A program made the position numbers and the translations under genes. This document shows, piece after piece, positions 11,195-23,339 of a stretch of DNA of 62,000 nt. How positions within the stretch are numbered: the first letter of the stretch is position 1; each line of letters starts with the position of its first letter. The notes beneath the pieces are model-generated. The model did not search any database. It saw only the letters and a program-made list of their open reading frames with translations, and was not told the DNA's origin. This DNA is from Chrysomallon squamiferum (Eukaryota; Mollusca; Gastropoda; Neomphalida; Peltospiridae): positions 28,916,136-28,978,135 of the forward strand of contig CM022673.1 in assembly GCA_012295275.1 (NCBI GenBank), given 5' to 3'.

Positions 11195-11372
11195 CGAAAG
11201 TAGGTCATCAGGGGCGAATCTAATTGTTTTCTCATAACAATATGAAATACCCATTTTAGCAGTCTATTACTGAGTGTAGGTCACCAGTGGCCGATCCATT
11301 GACATAGAATGTCACTATATCACTATTTTGTGAATTATAAAATTGATAGTAGATTATCAGGGGGCGGATGTA
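11195..11372 (+). repeat. Degenerate tandem repeat of ~75 bases, three units
   Basis: The motif TAGGTCATCAGGGGCGAATC recurs as TAGGTCACCAGTGGCCGATC and TAGATTATCAGGGGGCGGAT. Unit starts are 11201, 11277 and 11350 (spacing 76 and 73). The intervening AT-rich spacers are diverged. The surrounding stretch 9988-11194 holds no recognised gene. Confidence 0.7.
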
Positions 11373-11463
11373 GAGGGAGGGTTCTAAAATAAGAAATACT
11401 TCCGGTACCAATCATTCCGGATAAAGAATTCTCAACCTGTTTTACATTATATAAAATCTGTTG

Positions 11464-11529
<66 letters not shown>

Positions 11530-11560
11530 CTTATTTATTTATTTTATTTTTATTATTTTT
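11464..11560. repeat. (ATT)n then (ATTT)n compound microsatellite
   Basis: ATT units switch to ATTT units with a single C interruption at about 11530. Confidence 0.96.
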
Positions 11561-12291
11561 TTTAATATTACTTTTAATGACCTTGACATTACACGGAACG
11601 CTTCAACAAATTAAACTATTGTGTCTGTAAAGGGTAACATTCTTTTCTTGATCATTAGTAAAAAGTAATTAATTAATTTTTTTGTTCATGAGGTCAGTGC
11701 GATTTGTTTTCGTACTTATCTTTATGACAAAAGGTTTGAAATAGAAATGTTGTGTTTTTTTAAACCTTCATTCTGAAGATTACTGCACTCGTTGATGATT
11801 CGCTATTCTATAATCAGAAATTCCAACAATTTTTATTTCTATTTATCTTTACCGAGCTGTAATAGTTAAAGTGCATGGCTGAAAGTTGCTGATAAATACA
11901 CGTCATCTTTCGGTAAATTAAATCTTAAAACAGCTTAAAACGATCAAAATGTTCACTGCGAATTTGAAATAAAATCATTAGTTATACAGTCTGTAATACT
12001 AGTCTTCATTTTGATATAACTAAATTTTCTGAAAGTGCTGTTCATAAAAAAATTCTTTGAATTGGACAAATTTACATTATGTGACATAAAAAACGAAAAA
12101 GCGAAAAAGAAAAAAATAAGCATTAAAATAACATAATTATTAAAAAAGGAGAAAAAGCGAAAATTTTTTATTTTATTGTGAATGTTTGTTTTTTTGCATT
12201 CTTCTCGTTTGGCATATAAAATGTTATAAAAAATATTTTATGGGAAAAAAATTTCTTTACGAAAGTTATAAAATTAATAAAAATAAGAATA

Positions 12292-12293
<2 letters not shown>

Positions 12294-12327
<34 letters not shown>

Positions 12328-12412
12328 ATTTAATTTGCGAACTATAAAGCATCAAACATACTATAAACTTTAAAATAATAACAACAAATAAATAAATAAA
12401 TAAATAAATAAA
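12294..12412. repeat. (AC)n and (AAAT)n microsatellites
   Basis: An AC run at 12294-12325 and an AAAT run at about 12386-12412, separated by unique AT-rich sequence. Region 11561-12293 shows no gene. Confidence 0.93.
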
Positions 12413-12583
12413 CGTTTCATCCAGACAAAGCTGCAGCAAACAGCAGCATGCTCCTTTTCAGTGACTGAGCCATGTTGGACATCGCCTGCTCTCCGCGGTA
12501 AAGATACAGTACGGTTAAGTGTCAAATAGTTTTGGACAGTGTTAAAAATCTATTGAAATTACTTTCAAATACAGTTTCCTAGA

Positions 12584-12704
12584 GAAATTGTATTTAAGTA
12601 AGTTCAATAGGATTATGATGTCACGGATGGATTAAATCAGATTAAAGTAACACTGAAATGTGTGAGCAGGCATGTCTGACAAACACCTTTTCTTTGTAAA
12701 ATTG
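12584..12704 (+). repeat. Dispersed repeat family C, copy 2
   Basis: Same orientation as the copy at 9538-9675, about 3 kb away, with small indels. It is followed by a poly(T) tract at 12731-12752. The origin, SINE-like or other, is not determined. Confidence 0.8.
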
Positions 12705-12899
12705 ATATAGTTTTTATAATATAGGTTTAATTTTTTTTTTTTTTTTTTTTTTATTCCTCAAAATGAATAGATCGAATAGTGTTTTGCATTCTTTGATGAA
12801 AACTGAGATGCCTTTCGTTGCTGCGCCTGAAAATACTTTATAAGTGGTAGCGACGCCTAGAAAAAGGGAAGCAGTCCACTTTGAATTTACCAGCAAAAT

Positions 12900-13273
12900 G
12901 ACACTGAGAAGGATTTACATTGGATAAAAACTTGGACATTATTATTCATTGTGCATTTGCTCTCTTTCTTTTTCTTTCATATTCATGCTAATCATTAAGT
13001 ATCACTTCGGCGTGAAACAACAATTATGAAAAATCAGATTGAAAAGAAAACGAAAGCAGAGCAGTCTTTTATTTTTTACTTTTTTTTTTATGAATTCATG
13101 AAAAAAATGGAAATACAGACATCAGAAGAAGAAGAAAATAATATATGTATATAAAAAAAAAAAAAAAAAAAAAAAAAATTAAACCAAAAATAATAATAAT
13201 GATAAAAATGGAAAGTGTAAAGAAACAAGTAAGAAAGAAAGAGGAATCATGGAAAGAATTAAGAAAAACTGAA
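12900..13273. other. AT-rich spacer with poly(A) and trinucleotide runs
   Basis: Poly(A) occurs at about 13154-13178 and a short AAT run follows. ORFs crossing the region are translations of the homopolymer. Confidence 0.6.
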
Positions 13274-13500
13274 TGACGTAATAGAGGTTTTTCACATTCC
13301 ACTGCGCATGTGCCCGTTGTTGGGTAATTCGAGGACGCAAATCGCGAGATACTGCAAGATCTCGCGAATCCCGCCAAAAGTGCCCTACTTGCGAACTGGT
13401 GGGCAGAAACAATAACGTTGTTTTGGGAGGTTATGACCATTGCTCAGTTGTTAACTGTTCCAGTCGTAGAGGTTCGGGAATTGCATATCGGAAACGTTTT
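13274..13500. promoter_or_regulatory. CpG-rich promoter-like segment with paired TCTCGCGA motifs
   Basis: In AT-rich surroundings this segment has many CpGs. It carries a CRE-like TGACGTAA (13274-13281), an NRF1-like GCGCATGTGC (13304-13313), and two facing CGCGAGAT/ATCTCGCG motifs (13343-13350 and 13359-13366). TCTCGCGAGA elements are known core-promoter motifs of animal TATA-less genes. The transcript it would drive is unknown. Downstream on the plus strand a short open frame reads YDHCSVVNCSSRRGSG up to a GTGAGT donor-like site at 13501, vaguely like the start of a THAP finger but without an in-frame ATG. Promoter call is inference. Confidence 0.45.
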
Positions 13501-13510
13501 TGTGAGTAAT

Positions 13511-14916
13511 CGCTTCACATAGAAATGAAAAACATTTTAATATTACTGTAAGCACGAGGGTTTGTTCGGCACATTTTTTTAGGCGGGAAGCCGTGAACGA
13601 CAAGAAATATATGGACTATATACCCACCCTGAATATGGGACGGGAAATTGTTACAACACCTGCGATAACAAAAATACAAATGAAATTAATGACATGCTTC
13701 AGATAACAAGAGAGAACAATAGTTTCAGTTATATTCTTAATTATTCACTATACCGTAACAAGTTGAGGTTTTGTTCCAAAATACTTGGAAGGGGTTGTAC
13801 AAGTATGTAGGTGTTTGTGTGAGTATATGAGTAAAGGTACAGTCTTCAATATAACAGTTATATGTTAGTCCAAGCTAAGTGGTTTATTTATAGAGTTTTT
13901 TTAAGCATAAAAAGTATGTATGTTTGTGCGTGTTTGTACTAATTACACCTAACAATAACTGTATTAGACAAGTGTTTGGCTTTAACCTATACGGAAATAA
14001 GTAGCTTACATTTCCTTCACAAACAAAAGATTTAAGTAATCATGTTTCTGTATGTTTTGTTTGCTGAACATAGTATGTGGCCATGTTGTCAGTGTTCAGT
14101 CAGAGATGTGTCTGCAACAAAGGTGTAAATACTCTGGCTGTAAATGGTATCAAAGACTTGCTGAACAAACAAGTTACAGCCAGTGTTTGTAGTGTATCTG
14201 TGGGGGATGGACACCTGCTACCCCTTGATCTGGACTTGAATTGTTTTTAGAGGTGGTTTTGCAGTTATACTCTGTATGTGTACATTAGCACACCATTTTT
14301 GTAGGTGGGGATGACAGGCTGGATAACAGCATTTAACAGAATGTGAAATACCTCTGTTGATAGCAAGAAAAACAGGTTTCATGTAAAATCCCTTCCATCC
14401 CGAATCCAGTTAATGTGAACTGTATTGTTTATGATAAATGGGGCGAGGTAGAGAAGAAAGAACTACAGAAAACTATTTGGATTAAAATCATTTCTTTACA
14501 AAACAAAACAAATGCCTGACTCTGAAACAGATTATCTCACTATAAATGCTGTTAACAAAACGAATACCTTTTTTATTTTACCATTTTAGTATGTTTGAGA
14601 AAGGGATAAACCAGCACATGAAATATATATATATATATAACAAAAACAAAGACAAAAACATAAGAATAATTTATTCACACAAATTTGTCTTTAAATTCTC
14701 ATTATTAAAACAAGTGCCAGTGGTGAAATTGCATAGTACGTTAATAGTTATTACAAAATGCCTTCTTCATCTGTATGATGCAGTTTAAATCATTTGACTG
14801 GTTTATGAAAAACTAAAATGTTATGCTACACCACTGAGCAGTAGTCATACTAACATTAATATAATTGTGTACAAATAAAAAAATGGGTAAAAATATAAAA
14901 ATAAAAATGGGTAAAA

Positions 14917-14955
<39 letters not shown>

Positions 14956-17757
14956 ATGATTTTATTTTATTTATTTATTTATTTATTTTTTAATTTTTTT
15001 AATTTTGTGAATGAACCTAATACAAATCATGAAGTATAATTTTAAAAATGTAACAAATATAAATCAGGAAATGTTTCAGTGACGAATACAGTGTGATCTA
15101 TTAAATGACAACAGATCATCACAAGAACTATACTTGTAAATAAAAATTCAAATTTTATGTTGTCTTACTTGGGTTAAATATGTCCAAAAGGTAATCCTCT
15201 AAATAAATAAATAAATAAATAAAAATAAAAAGAATGACATGAGTGGTAGTTCAAAAAACAAAAATAATGAATCTACAGATAAGCAGTAAAAGATAAATAG
15301 AAGAGTGGATTATTTCAAATATCATGCTAGACTTTGTTTAGCAAATAGCAAAATCTAAAAACAAAGGGAAAAAAAAGAGGAAATTTCATTCAAAATGTGA
15401 TTAAGCAACAACATGGAAATTCATTTAAGAGACTTTGGAAAAGTCTCGAAGTACCTTGAGAATTCACTGGCAGTAATATGCACCACCATCAATGATATTA
15501 ATAATAACGTAACATGGAGTAAAGAGTTGATGCACTAGGATGCACAGATCTACATTATGTAATATACATGTAATATACAAATTATTGTTGAACATTAACA
15601 TTTTTTTTTCAAATGATCAACATATTCATTATCTGATCCTTGTGGAATAATAAATTATTTATTCAAAAAAAAAAAAAAAAAAAATATTAATAAAAAATTA
15701 TTTCTAGTGACATGTTATTCTCTTTATATATTCATCTTTCTTTCTTTCTTTTATTATTAATTTTTTTTTTTTTTTTTTTTTTAATAAATGCATATTTATA
15801 ACCAAAAAAAATAAAAAAATACAAGAAAGACATTTCACTGGTTTTATAGATGTAAACCATATTCGCTAATAATATTTATATACTCATCTATAAATAAACC
15901 ATTTTCATGGTTTTCCTGTATATCTATTAAAATTATGAAAAAAAATTGGATGCATTTTAAAAAAAAAAAAAATTATATTTGGTTGTATGTTTCTATTATT
16001 ATTAATACAAAGGACCATCATAAAAAATTAGCTTAGATCCTTTTACATTTATCATTCCCTTAGAATAAAAGAATTAAGACTTTTAACTTCTTTGATTTTT
16101 TCAGTCTATTCCTCTATAAATAATAATATAGCTTTATCTGAATTGTTAAAGCTCTGGTCAGGAGTTTAAGCTGTAGGAGAATGAGTACCCATACACCTCT
16201 AAAATGCTACTTCCTGTACCAAAGTGTTGCTCTACAGTCTGCATACAGACTGAGCATCTGTTCATGAACTGGTGTAAGCACAATCCATATTCATTTAATA
16301 AATTCAAAAATGTAAACTATCCCTGTCATTTTTATCAGTTTTTTAGAATCTGTACTGGAAGAACTTGCAGGTGGTGCATATATCTATATAATTAATATAA
16401 TTCATTAGAAACAAATAATTATGTCTAAATTGTGACATAAAAATAAAAAAGCCACAGCTAAAACAGTTACTAAAACAACTATGCAAACAGTCATCTAAAA
16501 TGGCAGTGGTATGTCACAAATATTTGTAAACAGGTTTGTGTTCATGATGAATGTTAACTTTGTTGTTAAAAACATAAAAACATATAATGACATAATGAAT
16601 TATGAAATTTCATTCAGATATAAATCAACATGATCAGACAGTTTGAATGTCGGGACTAGAACAAACTGAACTGCAAGAAAATATATATGATCTTCTTAAA
16701 CAAATTTTAAATCATATTCTCATCTCAGACTGAAGATACAACCCAAAATACAACACAAGATACAACATAAGATGATCACAAAGGTTCCTTAGAGGGATTT
16801 TTTGTTTTTGGTTTTTTAACATTTTGTAAAATAAAAAATAAAACATTTCTTTTCTCTCAAAAAGCAAGACATAAATTTAGCTAAAGCTTTTGCAATATAC
16901 CAACAATAGAGATGTAGTTCCTAATAAAAGTATAAGAAAAATTGGTTTTCAACTTGTAATTATATATTTTACTTAATGAAAATATTCATCTAGTCAAGCC
17001 AGTGTCAGTCATTAAGCTACTGTTAGTAAAATTAGTAGGTTTTCAGTTTGGGCAGTCATATTTCATTACTGCTATATATTTAAAATATGTAAATGAGATA
17101 TATAAGAATATTAAAATTTAAGTAACATTATCTCCTACAAGTTCTGAAGAAACCTAGTTGTTTACATAGAAAAGCCTTTAAATACAATTTATTCTGAATA
17201 AACATTGTAACTTTCAAACAATTAATTTTTAAATATTAATATTTATCTGGCCAAAACTTAAACTGAAATATTATCCATTTTCCAAAATAAGTTTATATGC
17301 ACATATTACAAAAAAAGAAAAAGAAGAAAACAATATTAAATATAAAAATGTTTCAGAAATAAACTCTTACAGTATTTGGGCTGAAAAAGACTAAACCCCA
17401 GTACAAACTTTGCTGTAGTTCTGTTACCCATCACTAATCTGGTATCCTCTCATGATGTAACATAAATAACTGGTAGGCACATTATGCAAATATGGCAGTG
17501 ATCAAAACCATTACAGTTTACACTGGATTCTGGTAATAAAAGTACATATTCATGTATGCAAAATTAAATATTAATATCAATCTCTAATACTTAATTATCA
17601 GCAATAAATCCTGATAATTTCATGTTAATAACAAATCTAAATAATTAAATATTAAAATCTGATCATAAAATCTCTTCAAAATGAATTATTTGTCAATGTA
17701 TCTTTCCAAATGAAAATCTGTTTCATTCAGGCAGTCTCCACTAAATCTAATTTTTAA
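13511..17757. other. Intergenic DNA and probable 3' UTR side of the BAK-like gene
   Basis: No coding exon was recognised. Contents: poly(A) at 14922-14953 followed by (ATTT)n, an (AAAT)n run near 15200-15222, poly(A) at 15665-15684, and poly(T) at about 15763-15782. TTTATT at 17188-17193 reads as AATAAA on the minus strand and is one candidate poly(A) signal about 565 bases after the BAK stop. Confidence 0.45.
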
Positions 17758-17868
17758 CTAACTGTATTTGTGAAAGAAAATTACAGCTATCACTGAGACA
17801 GTAGCCATGGTGGTTACTGTGAACCATGCCTTTGTACTCTGTCTCAGTAAAAAGGAAACAGCAGCTTT
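17758..17868 (-). CDS. BAK1: BAK-like exon 4 (membrane anchor)
   Basis: The acceptor TTCTTTTTCAG ends at 17869. The 36 residues start KAAVSFLLRQSTKAWF and continue as an uncharged hydrophobic helix, finishing FFHKYS and TAG. This is the expected tail anchor for mitochondrial outer-membrane insertion. The exon is short and in a frame missed by simple ORF searches; it is supported by phase, acceptor and the hydrophobic tail. Confidence 0.88.
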   Translation of the reverse strand, partial: KAAVSFLLRQSTKAWFTVTTMATVSVIAVIFFHKYS

Positions 17869-19621
17869 CTGAAAAAGAATTTAAAAAAATGACAGATCCT
17901 GACAGACAATAATATAGGCACATTTTAAGATGCAAACAGAAATAATTTACTTGCACCCATTGATTTTAACTGGTCGACTTGTTTTGATTTATAGTAATGA
18001 AAGTATAAAACCAGAATATATAACGTGAGAAATGATACGTAATAATTCTTGCACTGCTTTAAAATTTTAAATAAATATAAAAAAGTATATATTAAAATTA
18101 TAAAAAACTAACATTAGAGAAATATCTACAAAGTATTAACAGACAGAAAATGTCAATTTTATCACAGTATTCTGGTATGAAGTTTATGAATGTAGTAATA
18201 GTTTTTATTCTCTACATATTTTTAATGTGATTTGCTAGAAGATTTTTTTTTTTATATAGAATCAGTAACTGATAAAAGTAAATGTTGAAAATACTAATCA
18301 CTAAGTTAAAATTGTCTTCGACTTGTAACAACAGAATAAAATATGTAAATTTTGTTTCTTATATTCTTACCCAACCACCATGTTCAGCTATCCATTTTGC
18401 TATTTTCTCATGTATAATGAATTTCACCAAATATGAAACAATCTGTCTGATTAGAACTGAAAAATATCTGGATGTTTTAGAATTTAGAATTGTTACAAAC
18501 ACTTTGTAGCCAAAACAAAGCAATATCAGAATTCTTCCCCAATTCATGTCATTGTCAAATAGCCTAGAAAAAGCAGAAAAACAGAATGGAAAAAGTATAT
18601 CACAGAAGTCATTTAATTTTGAAAAGAAAATATAGTACAGAATTATCAATAGACAAACATTCTTTTTTGAGATCAAATAAAAGTCAACATATGCTGTCTT
18701 GTCATAAATAACATTCACTATTTCTTTTTCTGTAAACTATTTTAAATGATACGTTAATTCCAAAATTAATATTTATTAACCCCTTATTTTAAATTTAACA
18801 CAAAACAATTGGATTTTCTTAACAACAAAATGAAAGTTAACCCTCCATAGCAGAATATAAAGGAGATATTTAGTTTTAGATAAATAATGAATTTTGATAC
18901 AGAATAAAATTCATTCATTATGGTTTTACATCAATCATAAAACATTAACTGATGCAGAAAATAGTCCAGTGAATTTTTAAGATGATAATGCTATACTATT
19001 AATTTCACATATTATTAGGAATAATGAAAGTAAATAAATTTCATACTGTTTGGTCATTTCTGCAAACTTGTCATAGGCACTGAGTTGATTAATATCCAGT
19101 TTCTGTATCATTGCATCAAATATATGACTGTATCTATGAAATACATCATCACCAATCTTGGCTAACATCTGACCAACTTCAGCAGCTGGACTTAAACTGA
19201 AATATAGAGATTAATCATCTACGCTGGCATATTATGTTAAACAAAACAACACAGTAACTCAAATAGTTGGTCAATCATGTTTGTGTATTGTAAACAGTAA
19301 GACAAAAAAAAAAATCAACTATCAAGGCTTCTTTCAAGTTTGTTTTGTTATTTATTAAAAAACAACCACTTAGATAAAATTAGACTGTTAAGAATTTAGT
19401 ACAACCACCCACTTAACTGAATCCTCAGGATTTTTCAGAAATTCAGTCTGAATTTGTTCTTGCTGGGAACGTTGAACAAAGAAACTCCTAACAACATCAT
19501 CAGTTTGTTGAGCAACACTCTCTTCTGTGTCTGTTCTTGGTTTCTCGTCATAGTCACAATAGCTGCTTGGAGGTGTCATAAACAAATCTTCACTCTTTGA
19601 GTTTTCTGATGAGCTAGCCAT
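17758..19621 (-). CDS. BAK1: BAK-like pro-apoptotic Bcl-2 family protein, complete, 4 coding exons
   Basis: Exons on the minus strand are 19621-19413, 19196-19047, 18563-18371 and 17868-17758: 663 bases, 220 residues plus stop, close to vertebrate BAK at 211. BAK permeabilises the outer mitochondrial membrane once its BH3 groove is engaged, releasing cytochrome c. Visible in order: an acidic N-terminus; an alpha-1 segment VAQQTDDVVRSFFVQRSQQE very like BAK; BH3 MLAKIGDDVFHRY with the L-x3-GDD core; BH1 NDMNWGRILILLCFGYK; BH2 WIAEHGGW; and a C-terminal hydrophobic anchor AWFTVTTMATVSVIAVIFF ending HKYS. The start at 19621 has A at -3 and G at +4. GDDVFHRY and AYDKF favour BAK over BAX. The intron directly after the BH2 Trp is at the position seen in vertebrate Bcl-2 genes. 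Confidence 0.93.
18371..18563 (-). CDS. BAK1: BAK-like exon 3 (BH1 and BH2)
   Basis: The acceptor GCTTTTTCTAG ends at 18564. The first base completes the Gln codon, then LFDNDMNWGRILILLCFGYK. It ends in IAKWIAEHGGW at phase 0, with donor GTAAGA at 18370. Reading through the donor adds Val-Arg-Ile and a stop, giving a protein without the membrane anchor. Confidence 0.92.
19047..19196 (-). CDS. BAK1: BAK-like exon 2 (BH3)
   Basis: The acceptor CTATATTTCAG ends at 19197. The exon encodes LSPAAEVGQMLAKIGDDVFH, the BH3 helix, then the segment to AYDKFAEMTK. It ends with CA of a Gln codon before GTATGA. The one-base/two-base phases fit both neighbours exactly. Confidence 0.92.
19413..19621 (-). 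CDS. BAK1: BAK-like exon 1
   Basis: ATG at 19621-19619 begins MASSSENSKSEDLF. The exon carries a Ser/Asp/Glu-rich leader and the BAK-type alpha-1 helix, and ends after two bases of an Asn codon. The donor is GTGGGT at 19412. An upstream non-ATG reading (TTG) would add five residues and is not preferred. Confidence 0.9.
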
Positions 19622-19768
19622 TGTAATACTACACAAAAATCACACGAAACACTGTAACAGATACTACTGCAATACACTTGATTTACATGTCATGCTAACA
19701 TTTGAAATAACACTGGTTAAAAAAATGTAAAGGTATTTCTTAGCTCTGTTAAGGTAAGAAACCACTTA

Positions 19769-19840
<72 letters not shown>

Positions 19841-20700
19841 GATTCCAGAACATAACATTCTTAATTTGTTCAGATATTTAAAAATAATAATAAATAAAAA
19901 TGAATAACAATTTTAAAACGTCACTCAACCAATTTATTTTTAATTTATCACTTTTAAAAACATTTTGATCAGTGATTACATTTCAAATCAAATATTTACT
20001 GAATTTAATGTATCAATGATCTTAAAATTTTAAAATACTTCTTTGGTATATTTTATAAAAAAAATGTTATAGTACTGAAATGAAAATAATATATAAACTA
20101 CTAATCTTTCACTCTGGACCTTTTTATTTTTATTCTTTTGGATGCAGATATTTTACCTTCCTGAAAGTGAAAGGTGGTAAATTTACAGTCGAACATTAGC
20201 TATATTCTAATCATTACATCATTGCCAGTGAATGATTTCCTTTTAGTAATATTACATAAATAAAGAAATATACATACATATATGAAATGAAATAAACTTG
20301 GGTTGCAATTTTTGCTATATCTACATCAAGTCCATGCGACTTAACAATTACATGCAATTAAAACACTTTATGAAATAAGATTTATTCAAGGGAGGTTACC
20401 ACTATATCGCGGTTAATCGCAAACATTACAATACGGTGGACTGTACGGGTCAAACGTTGCTCTTTGTTTTTTCTTTCTTTTTATTTTTTGTACGCACATT
20501 CGTAGTAATGTCTAGTAAACAAATTTCAACACAAGAACGAAGAAAAATCAACTTAAAATATTTCGTTTTTCAATTGTAGTAACATATTTACCTAAAAAGT
20601 CGGTAATAATAATTAGTCTTCTGCAAGGCAGTGTGAGGCATTCAATTGTCAATAAAAAATGGGCACGGCCCTTAAAAGTTATCATACTTTTCTAGACTTT
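19622..20700 (-). other. Upstream flank of the BAK-like gene
   Basis: An (AAT)n microsatellite at 19769-19836 lies about 150 bases upstream of the start codon. A somewhat GC-richer patch is at 20395-20465 (TATCGCGGTTAATCGC). 5' UTR exons or a promoter could lie here, but none can be defined from sequence. Confidence 0.4.
19769..19836. repeat. (AAT)n microsatellite upstream of BAK-like start
   Basis: About 22 AAT units. Length variation here would lie in the 5' flank or UTR of the BAK-like gene. Confidence 0.97.
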
Positions 20701-21131
20701 GCGAATCCCGCACAGAAAAAAAAAAAAAAAAAAAAAACCAACAACAAAACAAAACAATAATAATATATATATAAATATTAAAAAAAATATATAAATAAAA
20801 ATAATAAATAAATAAAAAGAAAATAAAGAATATAAAGAAATAATAACGAAAGAAAGAAAGAAATAACCAAACTATAACCCTTTTCAATGTCATCTCACAT
20901 CTATTGTTCTGAAAGCGGAAACAAAAAGTATTTCACAGTCCGCTACGATGTAAAATTATGACGGATTAGGATATTTCTGTGGTTTCAAATTTCATAGTTT
21001 ACTTAATGGTTCCAGTTACTTAAATTGTATAATCCTGATGAAACGATACATCATATTTATCCTTTGAAAATACGATATTTTGAGTTAATTGACGTACATG
21101 AAATAAAATGAATTAACAAAAGAGAAAAAAG

Positions 21132-21173
<42 letters not shown>

Positions 21174-23285
21174 TAAATAAATAAATAAATAAATAAATAA
21201 GCAAGTAGGTAAATAAGTAAATATACGTGACTCGATGGAAATTCTACATGACTGATTTCGATGCTAATATCGACGGATTTTAAACGGTTTCCATAGAACT
21301 ACAAAACAGTTCAAGCATTATCTTGTAACTAATTTTTTTTATTTATTATTTATTTATTTTTTTCAAGTAAAAAGAAACAAAAAATGAAAAAAAAATATTC
21401 GGGTTCACGTCCTTCAACGACAATCATTCGGAACATCTTGTCTTGTTTCCGAATACTCCGGAAACAAAAATTCGGACGAATTCGTAAGAAACGCTCGCAT
21501 CCGGAAACACGTATTCAAACGTATTCGAAAGAAATGCTCGGCTCTGCTATGTTATAGTGCTTCGCTTTCTTGCTAACTTAGACAAATTTGTTTGCAGGTC
21601 ACTTTTAAATTTGATTATATACTTAGCGGCAAATAATTCTTTTTGGGCGGCGTGAGATAACTACAACAACACTTGAAACGTCTAAATAACATTATAAGAG
21701 GCTTAATGCTCAGGTCTCGTGACATATAATAGATGGTTCTACGCCAAAAGACTGCAATTGAGATAAATAAGTATTTCTATGTACAAATCAATAGACAGAT
21801 GGTATTTCCTAAGAGATTCGGAATCCAGGCTAATCATTGACGAAAGAGTAATAGATGTGTTTGTGCGTTCCTAGTTCAGGTTCTTATCTTACAGTCAAAA
21901 TTATAGATAAATTCGTTCTAAACCATGCGATGAAAAAAGTGCTTAACAAGCCAAACGAAATAGAACATTAAACACGAGGAAACGGTAAGTTCAATAAGCA
22001 GCAATTACGCTTTTATATATATGAGATTAAAGCATAGGTAAGACGTTTGAAAAATAGATGTTGAAGTATCTGGAAATGAAAAGCGCACGCAGTTGAAATC
22101 AATTACAGATCCTGACTGTTAACTACCGACTGTCTCACAATAAATCAGTAAGGAAGAGAGTGATGACGTAAGTTATACATCAACACGTATTATAATATTC
22201 TCTAAACTTTATCTATGATAATAAATAAAAAATAAAAATGAAAATGAAAATAATAAATAAATATATACAAATAATTACTCTTTTTTATTGTTGTTGCTTT
22301 AGGATACTAAAATTTTATTATCATAATTTCATGAAGTGACATTATTTTAATCGATTTTTAATACTGAATTTTTATATCAGAATTTACTTCTAAAGTGTAT
22401 CGTTTAAATACAGTTTCTTTATTGTTTATTGTTCATTGTTTATATTAAGCTTTGGTCCAGAAAACCAGAAAATGCAGAAATCCTGCTCACTCCCCAAGGT
22501 TGCTGGATAAATCGTCTGTAACCTGCAGGTTCCATATTTCGTATTTAAATGTTTATAATTATTCTTACACCCATAATTATACGAGCGATTAGAAAATCAT
22601 TTCACGCTGAAAGATCACAACGTCCTCTTACAGAAGAGACCTCGGAATCAATCAGGATCTTCAGCCTCAATCGACAGCACGAGCGATAGTCTTCATGAGG
22701 CTTAGGCAGTCTGTTTGTCACAACTTACAAAAATGAGTTTTCTTTTCATCGCCTGCTTGCACGGATGATTTAATCATACAGAAGGAATGATAATGGCTGG
22801 GATCACAGTCCCTTGATTAATGTCTGTGTACTCTAGAGACTGGAGACCTTCCCGCCAGCAAGCGATCGCTTGAAACATGATTCTTTAGAAAGAAATAAAG
22901 ATAAAAAATTAAAAAAAAGAAAGAAAGAAAAAAATATGGCCTCGATTTGTTCCACGTAATCCGTTTTCCGTGATTCGTCTTATACGGAAACGGTGCAGGA
23001 GTGATATATTAAAAAAGAATCTCTTTTAATGGCGCATTTGTCGGATTATCGAAAATCTTTTCAGGAAATCTGAAGAGCGGTTTAGACACATAATTTACTG
23101 GAACGATCGGCCGCTAAGAAGTATTGAAAACGAAAACACATCCCCAGGCGATTTTGCAAATAGAGGCAGACAGGTGATATAGTGATGACTGACTATACGT
23201 GGGGTTTTTTGTGTGTCTCGTTTTACTTTTCTTTTCACTTTTTTTTAACATTATATAGAAATACATGCAGATTATAAATAAATAA
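20701..23285. other. Intergenic DNA, no gene seen
   Basis: It holds poly(A) at 20717-20738, and (AAT)n then (AAAT)n at about 21134-21200. A CpG-containing patch at 21395-21545 has repeated ATTCG/CCGGAAAC words. No exon was recognised. Confidence 0.5.
21395..21545. repeat. ATTCG-rich cluster with small inverted repeats
   Basis: ATTCG or its complement recurs many times. GTTTCCG and CCGGAAAC face each other around 21445-21464. AATTCGTAAGAAACGCTCG resembles TATTCGAAAGAAATGCTCG about 50 bases on, suggesting a degenerate internal duplication. Confidence 0.5.
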
Positions 23286-23288
23286 GGA

Positions 23289-23339
<51 letters not shown>

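Noticed and set aside
13096-13440. 114-codon minus-strand ORF over the CpG-rich segment
   Set aside because: Its C-terminal half is poly-Phe/Ile from a poly(A)/AAT tract, and no family is recognisable. Promoter motifs explain the rest better.
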